Origin: Poa pratensis
Taxonomy: Eukaryota > Streptophyta > Magnoliopsida > Poales > Poaceae
Assembly (NCBI GenBank): GCA_947311845.1
Contig: CAMZMU010000115.1
Span: 30,403,401-30,467,400, forward strand
Length of the DNA: 64,000 nt
Direction: 5' to 3'
Notes under the pieces: model-generated
Databases searched by the model: none
What the model was told of the DNA's origin: nothing
The model's input: the letters and a program-made list of their open reading frames with translations, nothing else
In this document: piece after piece, positions 1 through 10,599 of the stretch
Layout: each line of letters starts with the position of its first letter
Numbering within the stretch: the stretch's first letter is position 1
Made by a program: the position numbers and the translations under genes

Positions 1-1230
1 TCGCCGTGGAGCAGCTTGTGGCCTCGCGCAGTTTGATGAGCTGGAGCGGAGGGAGTCTAGGGCGGCACACCCAGCAGTCCATTGAGGCACGCAACGGACC
101 ATCGGAATCCAGGCCAGCGCATCTGGGAGTGCGTGGTGGCCAGCAGCGGCGGTGCTAGGAGTCGAGGGTGACATGTGGTAGGTGGAAGTCCATGGTCGAG
201 GGCTTGGGAGTTAAGCGCCCCGATATCGACTCGTGAGGCTGGAGAAGAAGGGATGAGCTTGGACGGCGGTCGCGATGCAGGACGGGGTCGTTCGCCGGCG
301 GCTGCTAGTTGAACAGGACAGGCCCCGGCCCTCAGGTCGTGGCAGTTGGTGAAGATGCGGCGCGAAGATCTCCCAGATCCTCCCGTTGATGGTGCCCGAA
401 GCCTGGGGGAGAGGCGGCGAGGGATTGTGGCCGGAGGTGGTGCGGGTCACCGGGGCAGGAGCGCCCTGTCCTCTGTGGCGAGGGTCTGACACCCTCCTGC
501 GCCGCCGCCGCCAGTTCATCATAGAGCAGTCAGGTGCAGCGCGCCCACCTGCGCGAGGTGGAGCCGGGAAGGGGGACGTCGGTGTCTTTGCCGGGGCTAC
601 GCACAGAGGGCGACCGTGGCAGGAAGCCGGCACGGAGCACGGGTGTGGCAGGAGGCGGCGGGCCGTGATGGGCGTGGCGGCGCGTCAGGGCAGGAGGCGG
701 CGGGCCGGGCTGGCCGTGCCGCGCCTTGGGTCGGAGGGGGCCGCGCCTTTCCTGTCTGGAGCCGGCGGAGGCGCGCAGAAATTGGGGGGCCCAGCGGCGA
801 CGCGCTGGAGAGGGAGGTCCCCGCGGCGGCGCGCTGGAGAGGGAAGGCCGGAATCGGCGCGCCGGAGAGGGAAAGCCGGCGGGATGCGCGTGCAACGACG
901 GTCGTGCGCTCGTAGGATCCACGCGTTGCGGGGCGCCGGCGATCGCCGGGATCGGCGGGGGAAGGGGTTCGCCGGGATCGGCGGGTTCATCGGGAGGTGG
1001 ATCGAGTTGACCAGGATGAGGAAGGAGAGACGGGGTTGGTTCGATCGGGGGAGGAGTCGTGGGCTGATGTTTTTTTTTTTGACAGATGGGGCGGGTCCGG
1101 TCGGTTTGGTCGGGTGGTTTCTGGGTTCGGTTCTGTGGCTGTTTTGGGACGAGGAACCCACATGCTTTTTGAAAGGTGCTTTGAATAGTTATTTAGAGCA
1201 CTTTTAAGGGTGGTTTCTAAATAGTCCCAC
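1..1230. other. GC-rich segment, no recognised gene
   Basis: Strongly GC-rich sequence that stops abruptly near 1210 and gives way to AT-rich repeat DNA. Open frames exist on both strands (for example + 386-1207 and - 685-1161), but they are Arg/Gly/Pro/Ala-rich, overlap one another and show no domain I know. Open frames of this kind are expected by chance at this base composition. The segment could be a captured or retroposed gene fragment or the 5' part of an element that starts before the window. It abuts the first macro-repeat copy, so an insertion is likely, but no terminus can be defined. Confidence 0.5.
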
Positions 1231-1255
1231 CCTATATATATATATATATATATAT
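1231..1255. repeat. (TA)n microsatellite
   Basis: About 12 TA dinucleotides at the junction between the GC-rich segment and the AT-rich macro-repeat. A short CTT/TTC run follows near 1288-1303. Confidence 0.85.
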
Positions 1256-1329
1256 GAATCAAAAGCCCACGCAATGTCTAGATTTTTCTTCTTCTTCTTC
1301 TTCCCGCTGGGAAATTTGTATCGCACAAA

Positions 1330-2572
1330 ACTATCTTGAGACTCTCACAACAAATGCTTATATTGTTTTACAAAGGTTTACAAGTGCAAGTTCTTATCTT
1401 TTAGGGTTATTTGTTGTATTTTTACAATATATATAAAATACCTGATTCTATCTTCATTCTAACATTATATTAATTTAGTTGTCCAAAAATAATCCTATAT
1501 GATAAAATATTGTCTATGCGTGTATGTGTTGCAAAGAAAGAGGTGTCTACACATATATGATCATTTCACCATGAATTCTTTCTTACTATTATAAATGGAC
1601 GCATGGTGATTTTTATTTCCAAGGAAGACAGGGACGGAATTCTTCCCACCGGTTGTTATATAACTTGAAAGAGGGTTGAGCTGCCCTTACAAAATATTTG
1701 TGGAGAGGTACAAATCACGGGAGGGAAGAGAGCACAACCAGATTACATAGAGCTACTCAGAAGATACACACTCATGCGACGCATGGTAAACTGCATTAGT
1801 AGCACCTTGTTTTTCTTCTTCGCTCACTTCCGGTATGATATATGCACCTTCTATGTCTACGGATGCGGGCTTAATCTTTCCGAGCCTCGATCGTTGGGTC
1901 TATGATAAACTATAATGAGTTAAGATGTGTTGCCCCTTGGGTCGCACCCTGCGTTTTTATAGGCTGGTTAACCAACACCGGTAGGATTACAACTTGACGT
2001 ACAAGGAAGAAATGAACAATGTTGAGGCTGATATACACCATGCAGTTAGGTTCAGTTAGAATACAAGTTCTAGAAGACAGCTACGATACTAACTAACAGG
2101 GTCAACTAGCCATCACTTAGACCGGCGTCTGGCAACACTGGTTCTGAAGTGTGAACCGTGATGCTACCAACTAAGCACAAGATAACGCCTTGTCACGTAC
2201 ACAATCAAGATTGTTGAACATACTTTTCCAATGACGCTCATTCCTAGCAAGTGAGTTTGTGACCACGTTCATACATGTCCTTGTCAGTTGAGCAAGATCT
2301 AACCCACAAAAATTCTCGATGAAAATAACCTAAGTTTAAGATGATAGAACTTGTAACTAAAGATATGAACCACACCCACTCTATGAGGGAGAGCGAGTCT
2401 TAAGCGACAAGTATATATAGAGGGTAAAATGCTTGGTTGAGAATAAGTTGATGAAATTGTACTTTATAGGTTTTTTTAGGTGGAATTCTACTTTGTAGGT
2501 GAAAGTATTTACATCAATTTGCAAAGGATTAATAGAAAGGAATACATGGAGGTGATAAGTTGTCACTTGTAG
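1330..2572. repeat. Macro-repeat copy 1, Q segment
   Basis: First recognisable copy of the AT-rich Q segment. Landmarks shared with later copies include TATATTGTTTTACAAAGG near 1358, GATAAAATATTGTC near 1500, a GATATATGCACC block near 1835, the CATTCC(T/C)AGCAAGTGAG block near 2240, and the AAGTATATATAGAGGG block near 2408. The order matches copies at 17.5, 22, 26.2 and 36.3 kb. Roughly 1560-1800 holds sequence not seen in the other copies. No coding potential was found. The copy is cut at its right end by the hAT-like insertion at 2575. Confidence 0.7.
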
Positions 2573-2574
2573 TT

Positions 2575-3513
2575 CACGCTGGGCGTTCGGGTTTACCCGA
2601 AAATTCGGGTCGGGTAATTCGGGTTATTAAAAATTCGGGTTTTCAAAGTTGACACCCGAAATTCCCCCAAAAATTGTGATACCCGACATTTCGGGTACCC
2701 GAAAATTCGGGTTCGGGTTCGGGTAATCCCGAATTCCCCGAATTAGATTTGTCGTCTTGAACCAAGGAGCGAGAAGATGGAGGATAGGAGGCGTTCATCC
2801 GCGCTGCAGAGCAGTGACCGGCTGCCAGGCAAGCAGCGACCGCGCGCGATGCTAGGTTAGCGCCGTGCGCATCTCAAGCGTGGTGTCGGGATGCTGGGAG
2901 GTTGCCCGCCTCGTTGCAGCCGGTGGTGGTGAGTCTCGCGCCGTCGCCGTGGTGGTGAGCAGCGGGGTACGGAGTTGGCCGGCGCCGTCGCAGGCGCTGG
3001 TGGCGGCTAGGTCAGGTGGATTGAAAAGGAGATGGAACCACAGAGGAACGATAGGGCGAGGAGAACGTGGTCGAAGTGGCGGCGCATCGTGCGATTGAGG
3101 CGTGGTGTGCTGCAGAGCGGAAGCCGGATGGGGCGACGGGCACGTGAGTGCTGGACGGCGGCGAATCGACGGAAGTGGAAGGGGACGGGCAGTGGGCGCT
3201 GGCGGCTGCTAGCCCTGGAAGAGGAAGGGGACGGGGTGAATCAGGTCTTGGGGACATAGAAAACTAGGTTTGGGGTCAAGTTTTTGGGCTGGGCCTCATG
3301 CACTCGTGGAATTTTGTTGGGCTTTCGAATTTAGTTCGGGTTTTTCGGGCAATTCGGGTTCCGTGACTTCAAACCCGTATTTCCCAAACTAAATTCGGGT
3401 TTTCAAATCTGATACCCGTTGCAGCGTTCGGGTTGGTCGGGTTCAGGTAGTTCGGGTTCGGGCTCGCGTTATTCGGGTTCGGGCTTCGGGTATCGGGTTT
3501 TATGCCCACCGTG
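2575..3513. mobile_element. Non-autonomous hAT-like element
   Basis: The insert is flanked on both sides by ACTTGTAGTT (2565-2574 and 3514-3523), an apparent 8-10 bp target-site duplication. Its ends begin CACGCTGGGC and, on the opposite strand, CACGGTGGGC, which gives short terminal inverted repeats. Both subterminal zones (2585-2745 and 3325-3500) are packed with TTCGGGT and its complement ACCCGAA. The centre (about 2760-3260) is GC-rich and has no recognisable transposase. Known of the family: plant hAT elements make 8-bp duplications and often carry dense subterminal motifs that bind transposase. A 10-bp shared flank is slightly longer than typical, so two bases may match by chance. Confidence 0.7.
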
Positions 3514-4430
3514 ACTTGTAGTTAGAGAGAGGGAGGGAGAGTGAGAACGAGAGAGTGTTGACAAATATTAAACACGGTTCATGGCGAACAATTAGGGCTA
3601 GCCCAGCGATAAAACGATTGTGTCCTATTTGGAGATAAAACGATTGTGTCGACACAATCATGTTGTCTTATACTAGTACTGAAACCATTGACACTTTGAC
3701 AATACGTGCTAATGCAACACATATTATAATGTTCTTTACACGTGCACAAGCTGACGTGCTGGGTGGAGCTGGACATGATTTTCGTGGAGGCTCCATGGGC
3801 CAAACTACACATCAACCTCGGTCAAGAGGCTCCATGCTCTGTCGGGACGTGAATCTCGAGTGGTTTGCACCCCGGACCCGTGGGATGGAGAAAGGTTCAG
3901 TTGGCTCGATGATTGGTCATTACTTTCGTCTCCATTCGTGGTTCCTGGCCACTTTCCCTCCGAGCTCGCCGAAGAACAGAACAATGGTGCTTTCATAGAT
4001 CTTATTCGCCTATCGATCAGCTTACACGCTTCCACCTCGGAAAGCTAGCACGAGCAGTAACGAAAGAAGCTAAAAAGAGATCGCACCAATCAGAGAGTGC
4101 TATAGATGGAAGCAAATCCCGCACCAACTCCTAGGAAATGGTCCGAGGTCAATGGGCAGGTCGCCGTCGCAGAAGTTCAGATCATCTCCCTGCGGCACGT
4201 CGCCGTCGTCATACCGCCCGGCTTCAGCTGGCGCGACGTGGACGCGCGCTTCAGATCTCCTCGGCGCGCGTCACGCCGGCCGTCGGCGGCCAACGCACGT
4301 CCACGTCGGGGACGTGAACACATTTCCGTAGCTGGCTCGGCCCCCGCCGTCGTCGCGTTGCGTTCCGTCCCATGATTTTCATCGGCGCGGCTGAAGCCGT
4401 TTGAGATTATACGGTATCTGGTAGAGATGC
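3514..4430. repeat. Macro-repeat P segment, copy 1
   Basis: P segment with landmarks AAACGATTGTGTCGA near 3640, GAGCTGGACATGATT near 3767, GTCATTACTTTCGTCTCC near 3917 and GATGGAAGCAAATCCCGC near 4107. The same order appears at 10.6-11.3, 13.2/16.8-17.5, 19.75/21.4-22.0 and 29.6-30.2 kb. An 89-codon ORF (4106-4375) starts at the conserved ATG, but the copies differ by frame-changing indels, so coding is unlikely. It resembles promoter or gene-remnant sequence. Confidence 0.7.
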
Positions 4431-4506
4431 TCTGATATTAACAGGATAATTTCCACAGATTGCTAAAAAGACATAAGTACCAAACAAGTTCTGAAAAGGA
4501 GCTTAG

Positions 4507-4633
4507 TACTCCCTCCGTTCAAAAATAATTGTTTTAGATTTATCGAAAAGTGAATGTATCTAGACATGAAACATGTATAGGTATATTTACTTTTGTACAA
4601 ATTTGAAACACTTATTTTGGGACGGAGAGAGTA
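4507..4633. mobile_element. Stowaway-type MITE
   Basis: Terminal inverted repeats start with CTCCCTCCGTTC on the left and end with GGACGGAGAGAG on the right, flanked by TA duplications (4507-4508 and 4632-4633). At about 125 bp with an AT-rich centre it matches the Tc1/Mariner-derived Stowaway MITEs that are abundant in grasses. It lies in the macro-repeat between P and Q segments. Confidence 0.9.
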
Positions 4634-5173
4634 TGAGATATGCCACCGTCTATATCTACGGACCTAGTGATGCGCCTAGATTATTCCCAGTCTCGATGAA
4701 CGGTTAGCTCGCCACTGTTTTGACTGGCGAACAGCGAGGCAGCTTCTGCCTTATATATCAAAATTATGTCTACTTACTACACATGGTATGGTTTCGTTGC
4801 ATATAGAGGCGACATTGTTTAACATACTTTCCCAATGACGCTCATTCCCAATAGGTGAGTTTGGCACTATGTTTCATAATCATGTACTTGTTTATCGAGT
4901 AAGATCCAACCCATACGAGATCTCAACAAAAAACAACTAAGTTTAGTATGATAATACTTGCAACTAAAGATGTGAATCACACCCTCTCTAGATTGGTATG
5001 GTAAAAGTTTTGACAAACGACCACAGAAAAATTTGTTCAAAATTGAGCCTCAAGCGATAACTATATATAGGGCAAAATGCATCGCTAGGAACAAATTGAT
5101 GAGGTTGTACTTAGCAGGTGTGAACATTTATATCAATTCCTAAACGGCGTGTCACTTGGAGAGAGAGAGAGAT
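4634..5173. repeat. Macro-repeat Q segment, copy 2
   Basis: Shortened Q copy with the CCGTCTATATCTACGGACC block (about 4648), the CATTCCCAATAGGTGAG block (about 4840) and the AACTATATATAGGGC block (about 5060). It runs into a GA-rich tract and is interrupted by the MULE at 5174. It lacks the first third of Q present in copies 4 and 6. Confidence 0.7.
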
Positions 5174-5349
5174 GAGAGAATCCCTTATTTGACACTACAT
5201 TAAAGTCGCTTTCCCTATTTGGCCCTAGGAAACAATTTCTTCCCAATTTGACATCTAAACTTAATTTCTTTCCTTACATGACACTCTAGTTCATTTTCAG
5301 CAGTAACAGTGTTAAATAGGATTATGAAAAGACTCTTTTGCCCCTGATA

Positions 5350-6140
5350 AATTATGTGACAAAAAAATGTGTGCAGGTGTTTGTAACGTCTAGTACTACA
5401 TTGCGAGGAAAATTGAGCATGCTTTCCATTTTTTTCTGCTCACGGCCCGTACCAATCCAAGTCACAACGAGAGAGCACGGTCAGTTCCTCGTGAAGTTGA
5501 AGTTGCCACATGGGTCCTGATGAAGAGCAGTGTGCCGCAGAACAAGAGCCTGGACGCGGCCTCGTCGAACAAGGACTGGAAACAGCTTCTCGGGCGGAGC
5601 TCCGCCGTGCTGCTATCGGACAAAGGTGCAGGCTGCACCTCAAGGGATAGCTCCGGCGTCGTGCACTGGCCCCTCCGACGGTCGGACCCGAGTACCCGAC
5701 GACCCCTTCCTCAACTCCTAGCCGCTAGTAGGCAGAAGTGCAGCATCCATTCACAGCCCAATTTCTTCAGGCAGACAACGAACAGGGACGTCCAGTTAAC
5801 AGATTTCTCAACTCCTTGCCGCGGGCTTCGAGTAGAGCTGGGCGGGAAGGATGGCGGAACCTCGGACGAGGCCCGCGTCGCCCGTCACCGCGCCTGGAAA
5901 CGACGACCCAAGGAGCCCGGCGTGCACGCAGAGAGGACGTCTCGGACGGACGGTCACCTCCGCGGTCGGCGTGCTCCCGCCGGTGGCGTTCGTGATTACG
6001 TCGACGAGCGTGAGGTCCCACCGGCCGTGGTCGAAGTACATGTGCGCCTCCGACGCGGTGGCGCACCCGTGCCCGCGCCGGCCGACGCAGTCATGCCCGC
6101 GCACAGGGAAGAGATCGGATCTGTTTTTTTTTCCTTTTTC
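5350..6140. other. GC-rich extra block in the left MULE arm
   Basis: This block interrupts the left inverted repeat relative to the right one. It is GC-rich and has long overlapping frames (+ 5520-6272, - 5808-6176), none of which I can assign. Likely a captured genomic fragment or a nested insertion. CTCAACTCCT(A/T)GCCGC occurs twice, near 5711 and 5810, which suggests internal duplication. Confidence 0.4.
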
Positions 6141-6558
6141 CTTAGAACGGGTCTGGTTGGCTGGAGTGAAATGCACGAGCAGTCCTGGAACTCACCGGCG
6201 ACGTCCAAAATGGTCCTGGAAGTCAAGAAATGCGCTAATAGAGTCCTTGATCTTGCATATGATGTCCATTGACGGTCCTGGCTACGTATTTGGCACCGTA
6301 TGAAGCTGACGTGGCAAGTTAGCGGGCCCGGCGCGGAGCGGAGCGAGCCCAGCACGGCGTGGAGCGAAGCGTTATGCTCTCCACCAGCGATGAGTGAACC
6401 CTAGATCGACAAAATTCCCCACCAGCGCGCGAGGGAGTGAGGAAGCGGCGACTGGTCGAGCTCGTCGGCGACGGATGGAGGTCGCCGGAGAAGGAGGGAA
6501 GCGAAGGCGGCGACTGGAGGTCGCCGGAGAAGGAGGAAAGCGGAGGCGGCGACTGGAG

Positions 6559-7073
6559 ATCATGGGTGGCGACGACAGCTCGCGACGGCTGCGAGTACGC
6601 GCACGGCGTCTTCGAGTGCTGGCTCCACCCGGCGCGCTACCGCAGGCAGCCCTGCAAGGACGGCACGGCGTGCCGGCGCCGCGTCTTCTTCTTCGCGCAC
6701 ACGCCCGACCGTTCCTCTCTTCCTCATGGGTGGCGACGGCAGCTCGTCAGAGGACATGGAGCTGCGACGGCGATTGCCGCTGTTGATGTGCAAGTACTGC
6801 AAATCGGCAAGGTCCGCCACTACGTATAGACAATTGTCAGTTTATGCAAGGTCCGCTGGTGATATGCGGCATTTCTACAAGTGCAGGAAATCATGCTGTG
6901 TTTCTTTGTCAATTTCTGAATTTTCTGCTAACTCTGAAACTTTGGTTGATTTTGGATTTTTTATTTGCTTCAGCATAGAAAACGGTGGGTGTGACGTGGG
7001 GAAATGGGAGGCTGAGTATGAGAAGTTATTGCAGAACAATTGGCAAGATGTGCAAGATCAAAGTGGGCAGTAG
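6559..7073 (+). CDS. MULE-encoded GRF-like zinc-finger ORF
   Basis: The frame 6726-7073 ([20 protein letters not shown]...) contains MCKYCKS, then RHFYKC, and near its end [17 protein letters not shown]. Cys pairs followed by HFYKC and GGCD..W resemble a GRF-type zinc finger, a small nucleic-acid binding module common in plant MULE-associated ORFs. The stretch between RHFYKC and ENGGCD (about 6880-6973) looks like an unspliced intron, AT-rich and ending TTTGCTTCAG. A similar short start, MGGDDSS, lies just upstream at 6559 in a different frame, before the CCCH fragment, which suggests the capture split a 5' exon. Function is inferred only. Confidence 0.45.
6584..6709 (+). pseudogene. Captured fragment of a plant tandem-CCCH zinc-finger gene
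   Basis: 42 codons within the frame 6437-6829 contain [18 protein letters not shown] and then [19 protein letters not shown]. This is the hallmark of plant RR-TZF (arginine-rich tandem CCCH) RNA-binding proteins, which regulate mRNA turnover in cytoplasmic granules. Homology stops abruptly on both sides and the flanks are MULE sequence, so this is an exon piece rather than a gene. The second finger should read C-X5-C-X4-C-X3-H. Here the third cysteine is Phe, so zinc binding by that finger is lost. The family assignment is from memory of the motif. Confidence 0.75.
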
Positions 7074-7634
7074 CCCCATTTAGAGGACATATGCACTGAA
7101 TGAAAGAGGAGGAGGCAGGAACAACAAGAAGCATCTGTGTGGGCACTGATGGATGTACCGAATGAAAGAGTAGGAAGCAGGAACAACAAGTGCTTTGTAG
7201 GAGTATTTGTTAGAAAGCACTGATGGATGTGTTAGTGCGTGATGTAATAGTATGTGTGTGTTTGAACTAAGAAATGATGTTGAATAAATGTTGCCAGTAC
7301 TGTCATTGTGTGGGCAGATTTGTATACCATTTGTGATAAATAAATATAAGGTACTAGTCAACAAAAATGGTACCATTTGTTTCACAGATTTCATATAGAC
7401 AGATTTAATTTCACAGATTTCAATATATTATACCAGTGAACATATGTGCAACAATTTGGGCAAATTATGTGCTCATATTTCACATCTGAAGAGCCATGTG
7501 TTCATACATCACATAGAACATATGTTCAACAAGCACAAGCCAGCAAAATGATTTCTCTAACACAAGATATAACAAAATAGAAGTTTTAGTTGCCACTTCA
7601 TACATCATTGCACTAAGCAAAATCTAAAACAGTA
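7074..7634. other. MULE interior without a gene
   Basis: AT-rich region between the convergent plus- and minus-strand genes. A short motif, AATGAAAGAG(G/T)AGGA(G/A)GCAGGAACAACAAG, is partly duplicated near 7098 and 7161. CACATTTGAACAT-like tracts occur near 7440-7530. It probably holds the two 3' UTRs; nothing else was recognised. Confidence 0.5.
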
Positions 7635-9179
7635 CTAGCTGGAGCCAGGAGGTGGTCCTCTCAAATAATCAAACATGGATTCTTTCCTTGGTTTTTTGAA
7701 AGGTGCCCTGTAGCTTGAGCTGCTTCCCTGCCCTGCAGCTTGAGCTGCTTTCCTTTTACTTTGCACCTCCCGGGCCATTTGCTTTGCTTCTTCTTCTTTC
7801 TTATGCTTAGCTTCCTCTAATTGTCTTCTTCTAGCTTCCTGATCTAACCGTTTCTTCTCTGCAACTGCAAGCCTAGTTTGCTCTGCTTCTTTTCTCCTAG
7901 CTTCTTGATCTAATCTTTTCTTCTCTGCTTGTTCTTTCTTCTCCTCTTGCAGCTGCTTCTTCTTCTCTGCAGCTAGTAGCTTCTTTTCTTCAGCAGCAAG
8001 CTGCTTTGCTTCCCTCTCAGCCCTTTTCTTCTCTTCATTAGCCATTTTCCTAGCTAAAGCATCAGCTTTCTTTTTCTCAATTGCTTCAGCTCTTTTTTTC
8101 TCATCTTCTTCCAGCCGTGCCATTGCTGCATCAAATTTAGCTTGATCTGCTATATCTTTTCGTTCAGCGGCAGCTTTCAACTTTGCAGCGGCAACAACAT
8201 GCCTTTTCCGGAGCAAGTTCTCTTCTCTGCTTATTGTAGTTCTCTGAACTGGCATCTGGCTTGGCGCATTCTCCTGGATGAACTGGCAATCAGGCAAAGG
8301 AGTGAACTGAGCTTGCTTTCTTTGCCTTATTTCTCTCTGCAACAATTTGTTAAGAAAGTAATGTAATAAATCATCAATGTATAACATGAACAGAAGTACT
8401 TCAGGCAACAAAAGTACCTCATCTAATAATTCATTAAGTACTTCATGCTCATATGTTTGTGTACCCTGTCCAATAAAGGCCATTGTTTGCAGGTGGTGAT
8501 CCTACAAAATAGAATAGTAATCAGGTCGGCTAATTTAATGTGCTACAGAATAATAGGAGAAATAAATAAGATAGTTTGTCTCTGCTTCACCTTTGCAACC
8601 ATGTCCAATGCAACTTTTCTGGACTACATCATCAAAAACACTGTCTTTTCTGGACACATCATGATCAAGATATAGCATCAGAAACCTGTGCCCCTGCTTC
8701 ACCTTTGCAACCATGTCCAATGCAACTTTGTCTCCAGATATCAACCGAAGACCATCTTCATTTATCTGCATCCCTGGCAACAACCAGTAAACATTGATCC
8801 TGCCAGCAGCCTCGTATCCTAAATCCTCAATTATATCTTGAAGCCACAACGCAGACCAAGTATCACAGTCACACTGATCATAGCAAACCTTTGTACCATT
8901 TACATATGCCCTATTCTGTCCACATCCAACGAAAAATCCTCCATGAATCACCTCCACTGTAAATCTGTCACAATCTTCATCTGCAATTTCAACCGTAAAC
9001 ATGCCCAAAGTTCAGACCTTTGCCCAAATTAAAACCCAAAATTCTATACAATTCTCTACCAGAACTAGCAACATTACCTTGTACTCGAAACTAAATCTGA
9101 AACAAACGAGAAGAGGGAAATAATATAACTCACCGTAGACGGGCAAGGTGTCTCCTTCCCGCCGCCGAACGGGCTCCAT
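7635..9179 (-). CDS. MULE-associated PB1-like, coiled-coil protein gene
   Basis: Probable multi-exon gene. Exon 1 is 9134-9179 (MEPVRRREGDTLPVY, donor GTGAGT). Exon 2 begins at 8980 after an AG and encodes FTVEVIHGGFF, NRAYVNG, DTWSALWLQDIIEDLGY and INVYWLLPG. This is the plant PB1-like domain seen in MULE and transposon-associated proteins. A later exon (about 8490-8418) encodes GTQTYEHEVLNELLDE. The last exon, 8341-7635, is a long Lys/Glu/Ala-rich coiled coil ending YLRGPPPGSS. Introns at 8417-8342 and 9133-8981 have GT-AG ends and keep phase; the exon 2 3' boundary is unresolved. A 34-bp sequence is repeated at 8583 and 8696, partly disrupting that exon. It lies within the MULE and probably serves the transposon rather than the host. 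Confidence 0.65.
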
Positions 9180-9781
9180 CTTCGGCAGCCTACCAAGATG
9201 AATGGCTTGCTGCGGCACCACGATCGTCTTGTTCGCCGCCTTCAATCGACTCCGTCCGCCCGGCGTATCACCTGATTCCTCCGCCGATCGTGGGTTTATG
9301 CAACCGACGTCGCCGTTCACCTCGTCCGCTCCGCGAGGCGAAAAGCAGGGGAAACAGGGTACTGGGCCGTGCTGGAAAGGAAAGCATGGAACATATCGCA
9401 AAATCCCAGGACACGTTGATCTCGCTCCGCTCCGTCCCGGCCCGCCCACTAGCCACGTCAGCTCCATACGGCGAGATACGTAGTCAGGACCGTCGATGGA
9501 CATGCTAAGCAACATCAAGGACTGTACTGATGCATTTTCTGACATCGAGGATGGTTTTGGACATGGCCGGTGAGTTCCAGGACTGTTGTTGCATTTCACT
9601 CGGTTGGCTGGGTTGTTGTTAGGGTATTTTGGTCCAACATGACGGCAAAACTTAACGGCAGAGACGGTAGTGTCATGTAAGGAAGAAAAAATAAGTTTAG
9701 ATGTCAAATTGGGAATAAATTTTTACCTAGGGCCAAATAGGGAAGGCAATTTTAAGGCAGTGTCAAATAAGGAATTCTCTC

Positions 9782-10599
9782 AATATTCAAACAATTTCAA
9801 GGTGATAGGGTCTAGCGCTGACCTTTAAAAAGGGAGATTAGAGTGCAGTGCTAGAAATGCCAGATCGTTAATGGCGTTTGCCGTTCGGCGCTCCGGCCGC
9901 TTCGTTCACGGCCTAAATGAGACGCTGCCAAGGCTATGAAGAGATCAAGTAGGCTAACCTGATTTAATGTAGCCGAGGCTCGTGTCGGACTCAACGAGCC
10001 AACGAGCGCTTCTGGCCAAGCCACCTCGTCGTGAGTGACATTGCCCGGCACGACGGCAGGAGGGGGCCCCGCCGCCGGCTGTACTGTGCTGATCTCTGGG
10101 TCCGTGGAAACGGAGCTCGGAGCGAGCGCCGCTGGCAATGTCAGCAGCCGCGCGCGTGACCTCCTGGTTTTCATTTCTAGTTTCCCCTGTCTCGATACGC
10201 GCTGATCCTGCATGGGGAAAAGAGGTAAAGTGGTCAGGATAACGTTAGCCGTCGCGTGGAGATGATCATTTTGGTGGTTGATTATTGATCCAAGCTTGCA
10301 GTGGGCAGGGGCAAAGCAATGTTCCGAAATTCTGCTTCATTTCCAAACAACACTCGGCCGAGATCAAAAGTTTTCTGTTAAACCCGTAGTCCGATAAAGT
10401 TTACTAATGAAAAACTTCTTCTTTTTTGCGAATTACTAATGAAAAACTAAGTCACATAGGCATTTTTAATGAAGAAATCATGAATGTCTGCGTATCAATT
10501 GGATGACATGTGGCACACTGCCAATGAAATAATCCCGTTCATAAGAGCAAATGTAGCAATCCCTTGAAAGCAAATTTGACCCTAAGAGCATGTCCACGG
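9782..10599. other. Spacer after the MULE, no recognised gene
   Basis: The host macro-repeat resumes at AATATTCAAAC (9782) and then diverges. A minus-strand frame (9851-10213, 120 codons, MQDQRVSRQGKLEMKTRRS...) lies in GC-rich sequence but shows no known domain. The remainder is AT-rich and unassigned. Confidence 0.4.

Larger units (their letters stand above)
5174..9781. mobile_element. Mutator-like element with captured host DNA (Pack-MULE type)
   Basis: The two ends form long imperfect inverted repeats. 5174-5300 matches the complement of about 9655-9781 (GAGAGAATCCCTTATTTGAC against GAGAGAATTCCTTATTTGAC). The match resumes deeper inside, about 6150-6420 against about 9380-9610. The left arm therefore carries an extra block of roughly 800 bp (5350-6140). 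Terminal repeats over 100 bp are typical of MULEs. The usual 9-bp duplication is not visible, because the left flank is a GA tract. Inside are a CCCH zinc-finger fragment and a GRF-like ORF on the plus strand and a PB1-like/coiled-coil gene on the minus strand. No MuDR-type transposase was found, so the element is probably non-autonomous. Confidence 0.75.

Noticed and set aside
386..1207. Long plus-strand frame (273 codons) and overlapping minus frames in the GC-rich left end
   Set aside because: Low-complexity Arg/Gly/Pro/Ala composition, open frames on both strands, no domain and no splice or promoter context. Expected by chance in GC-rich DNA.
3012..3259. Frames in the GC-rich core of the hAT-like element
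   Set aside because: No BED finger or hAT dimerisation motif; composition-driven.
4106..4375. ORF starting MEANPAPTPRKW in P copy 1, with a similar start in P copy 3
   Set aside because: The start is conserved but the frame is lost by indels after about 10-15 codons in other copies, so conservation is at the DNA level.
9012..9707. 231-codon minus frame near the right MULE end
   Set aside because: It is mostly terminal inverted repeat sequence plus the leader and first exon of the PB1-like gene; the inverted left arm shows it is not coding.
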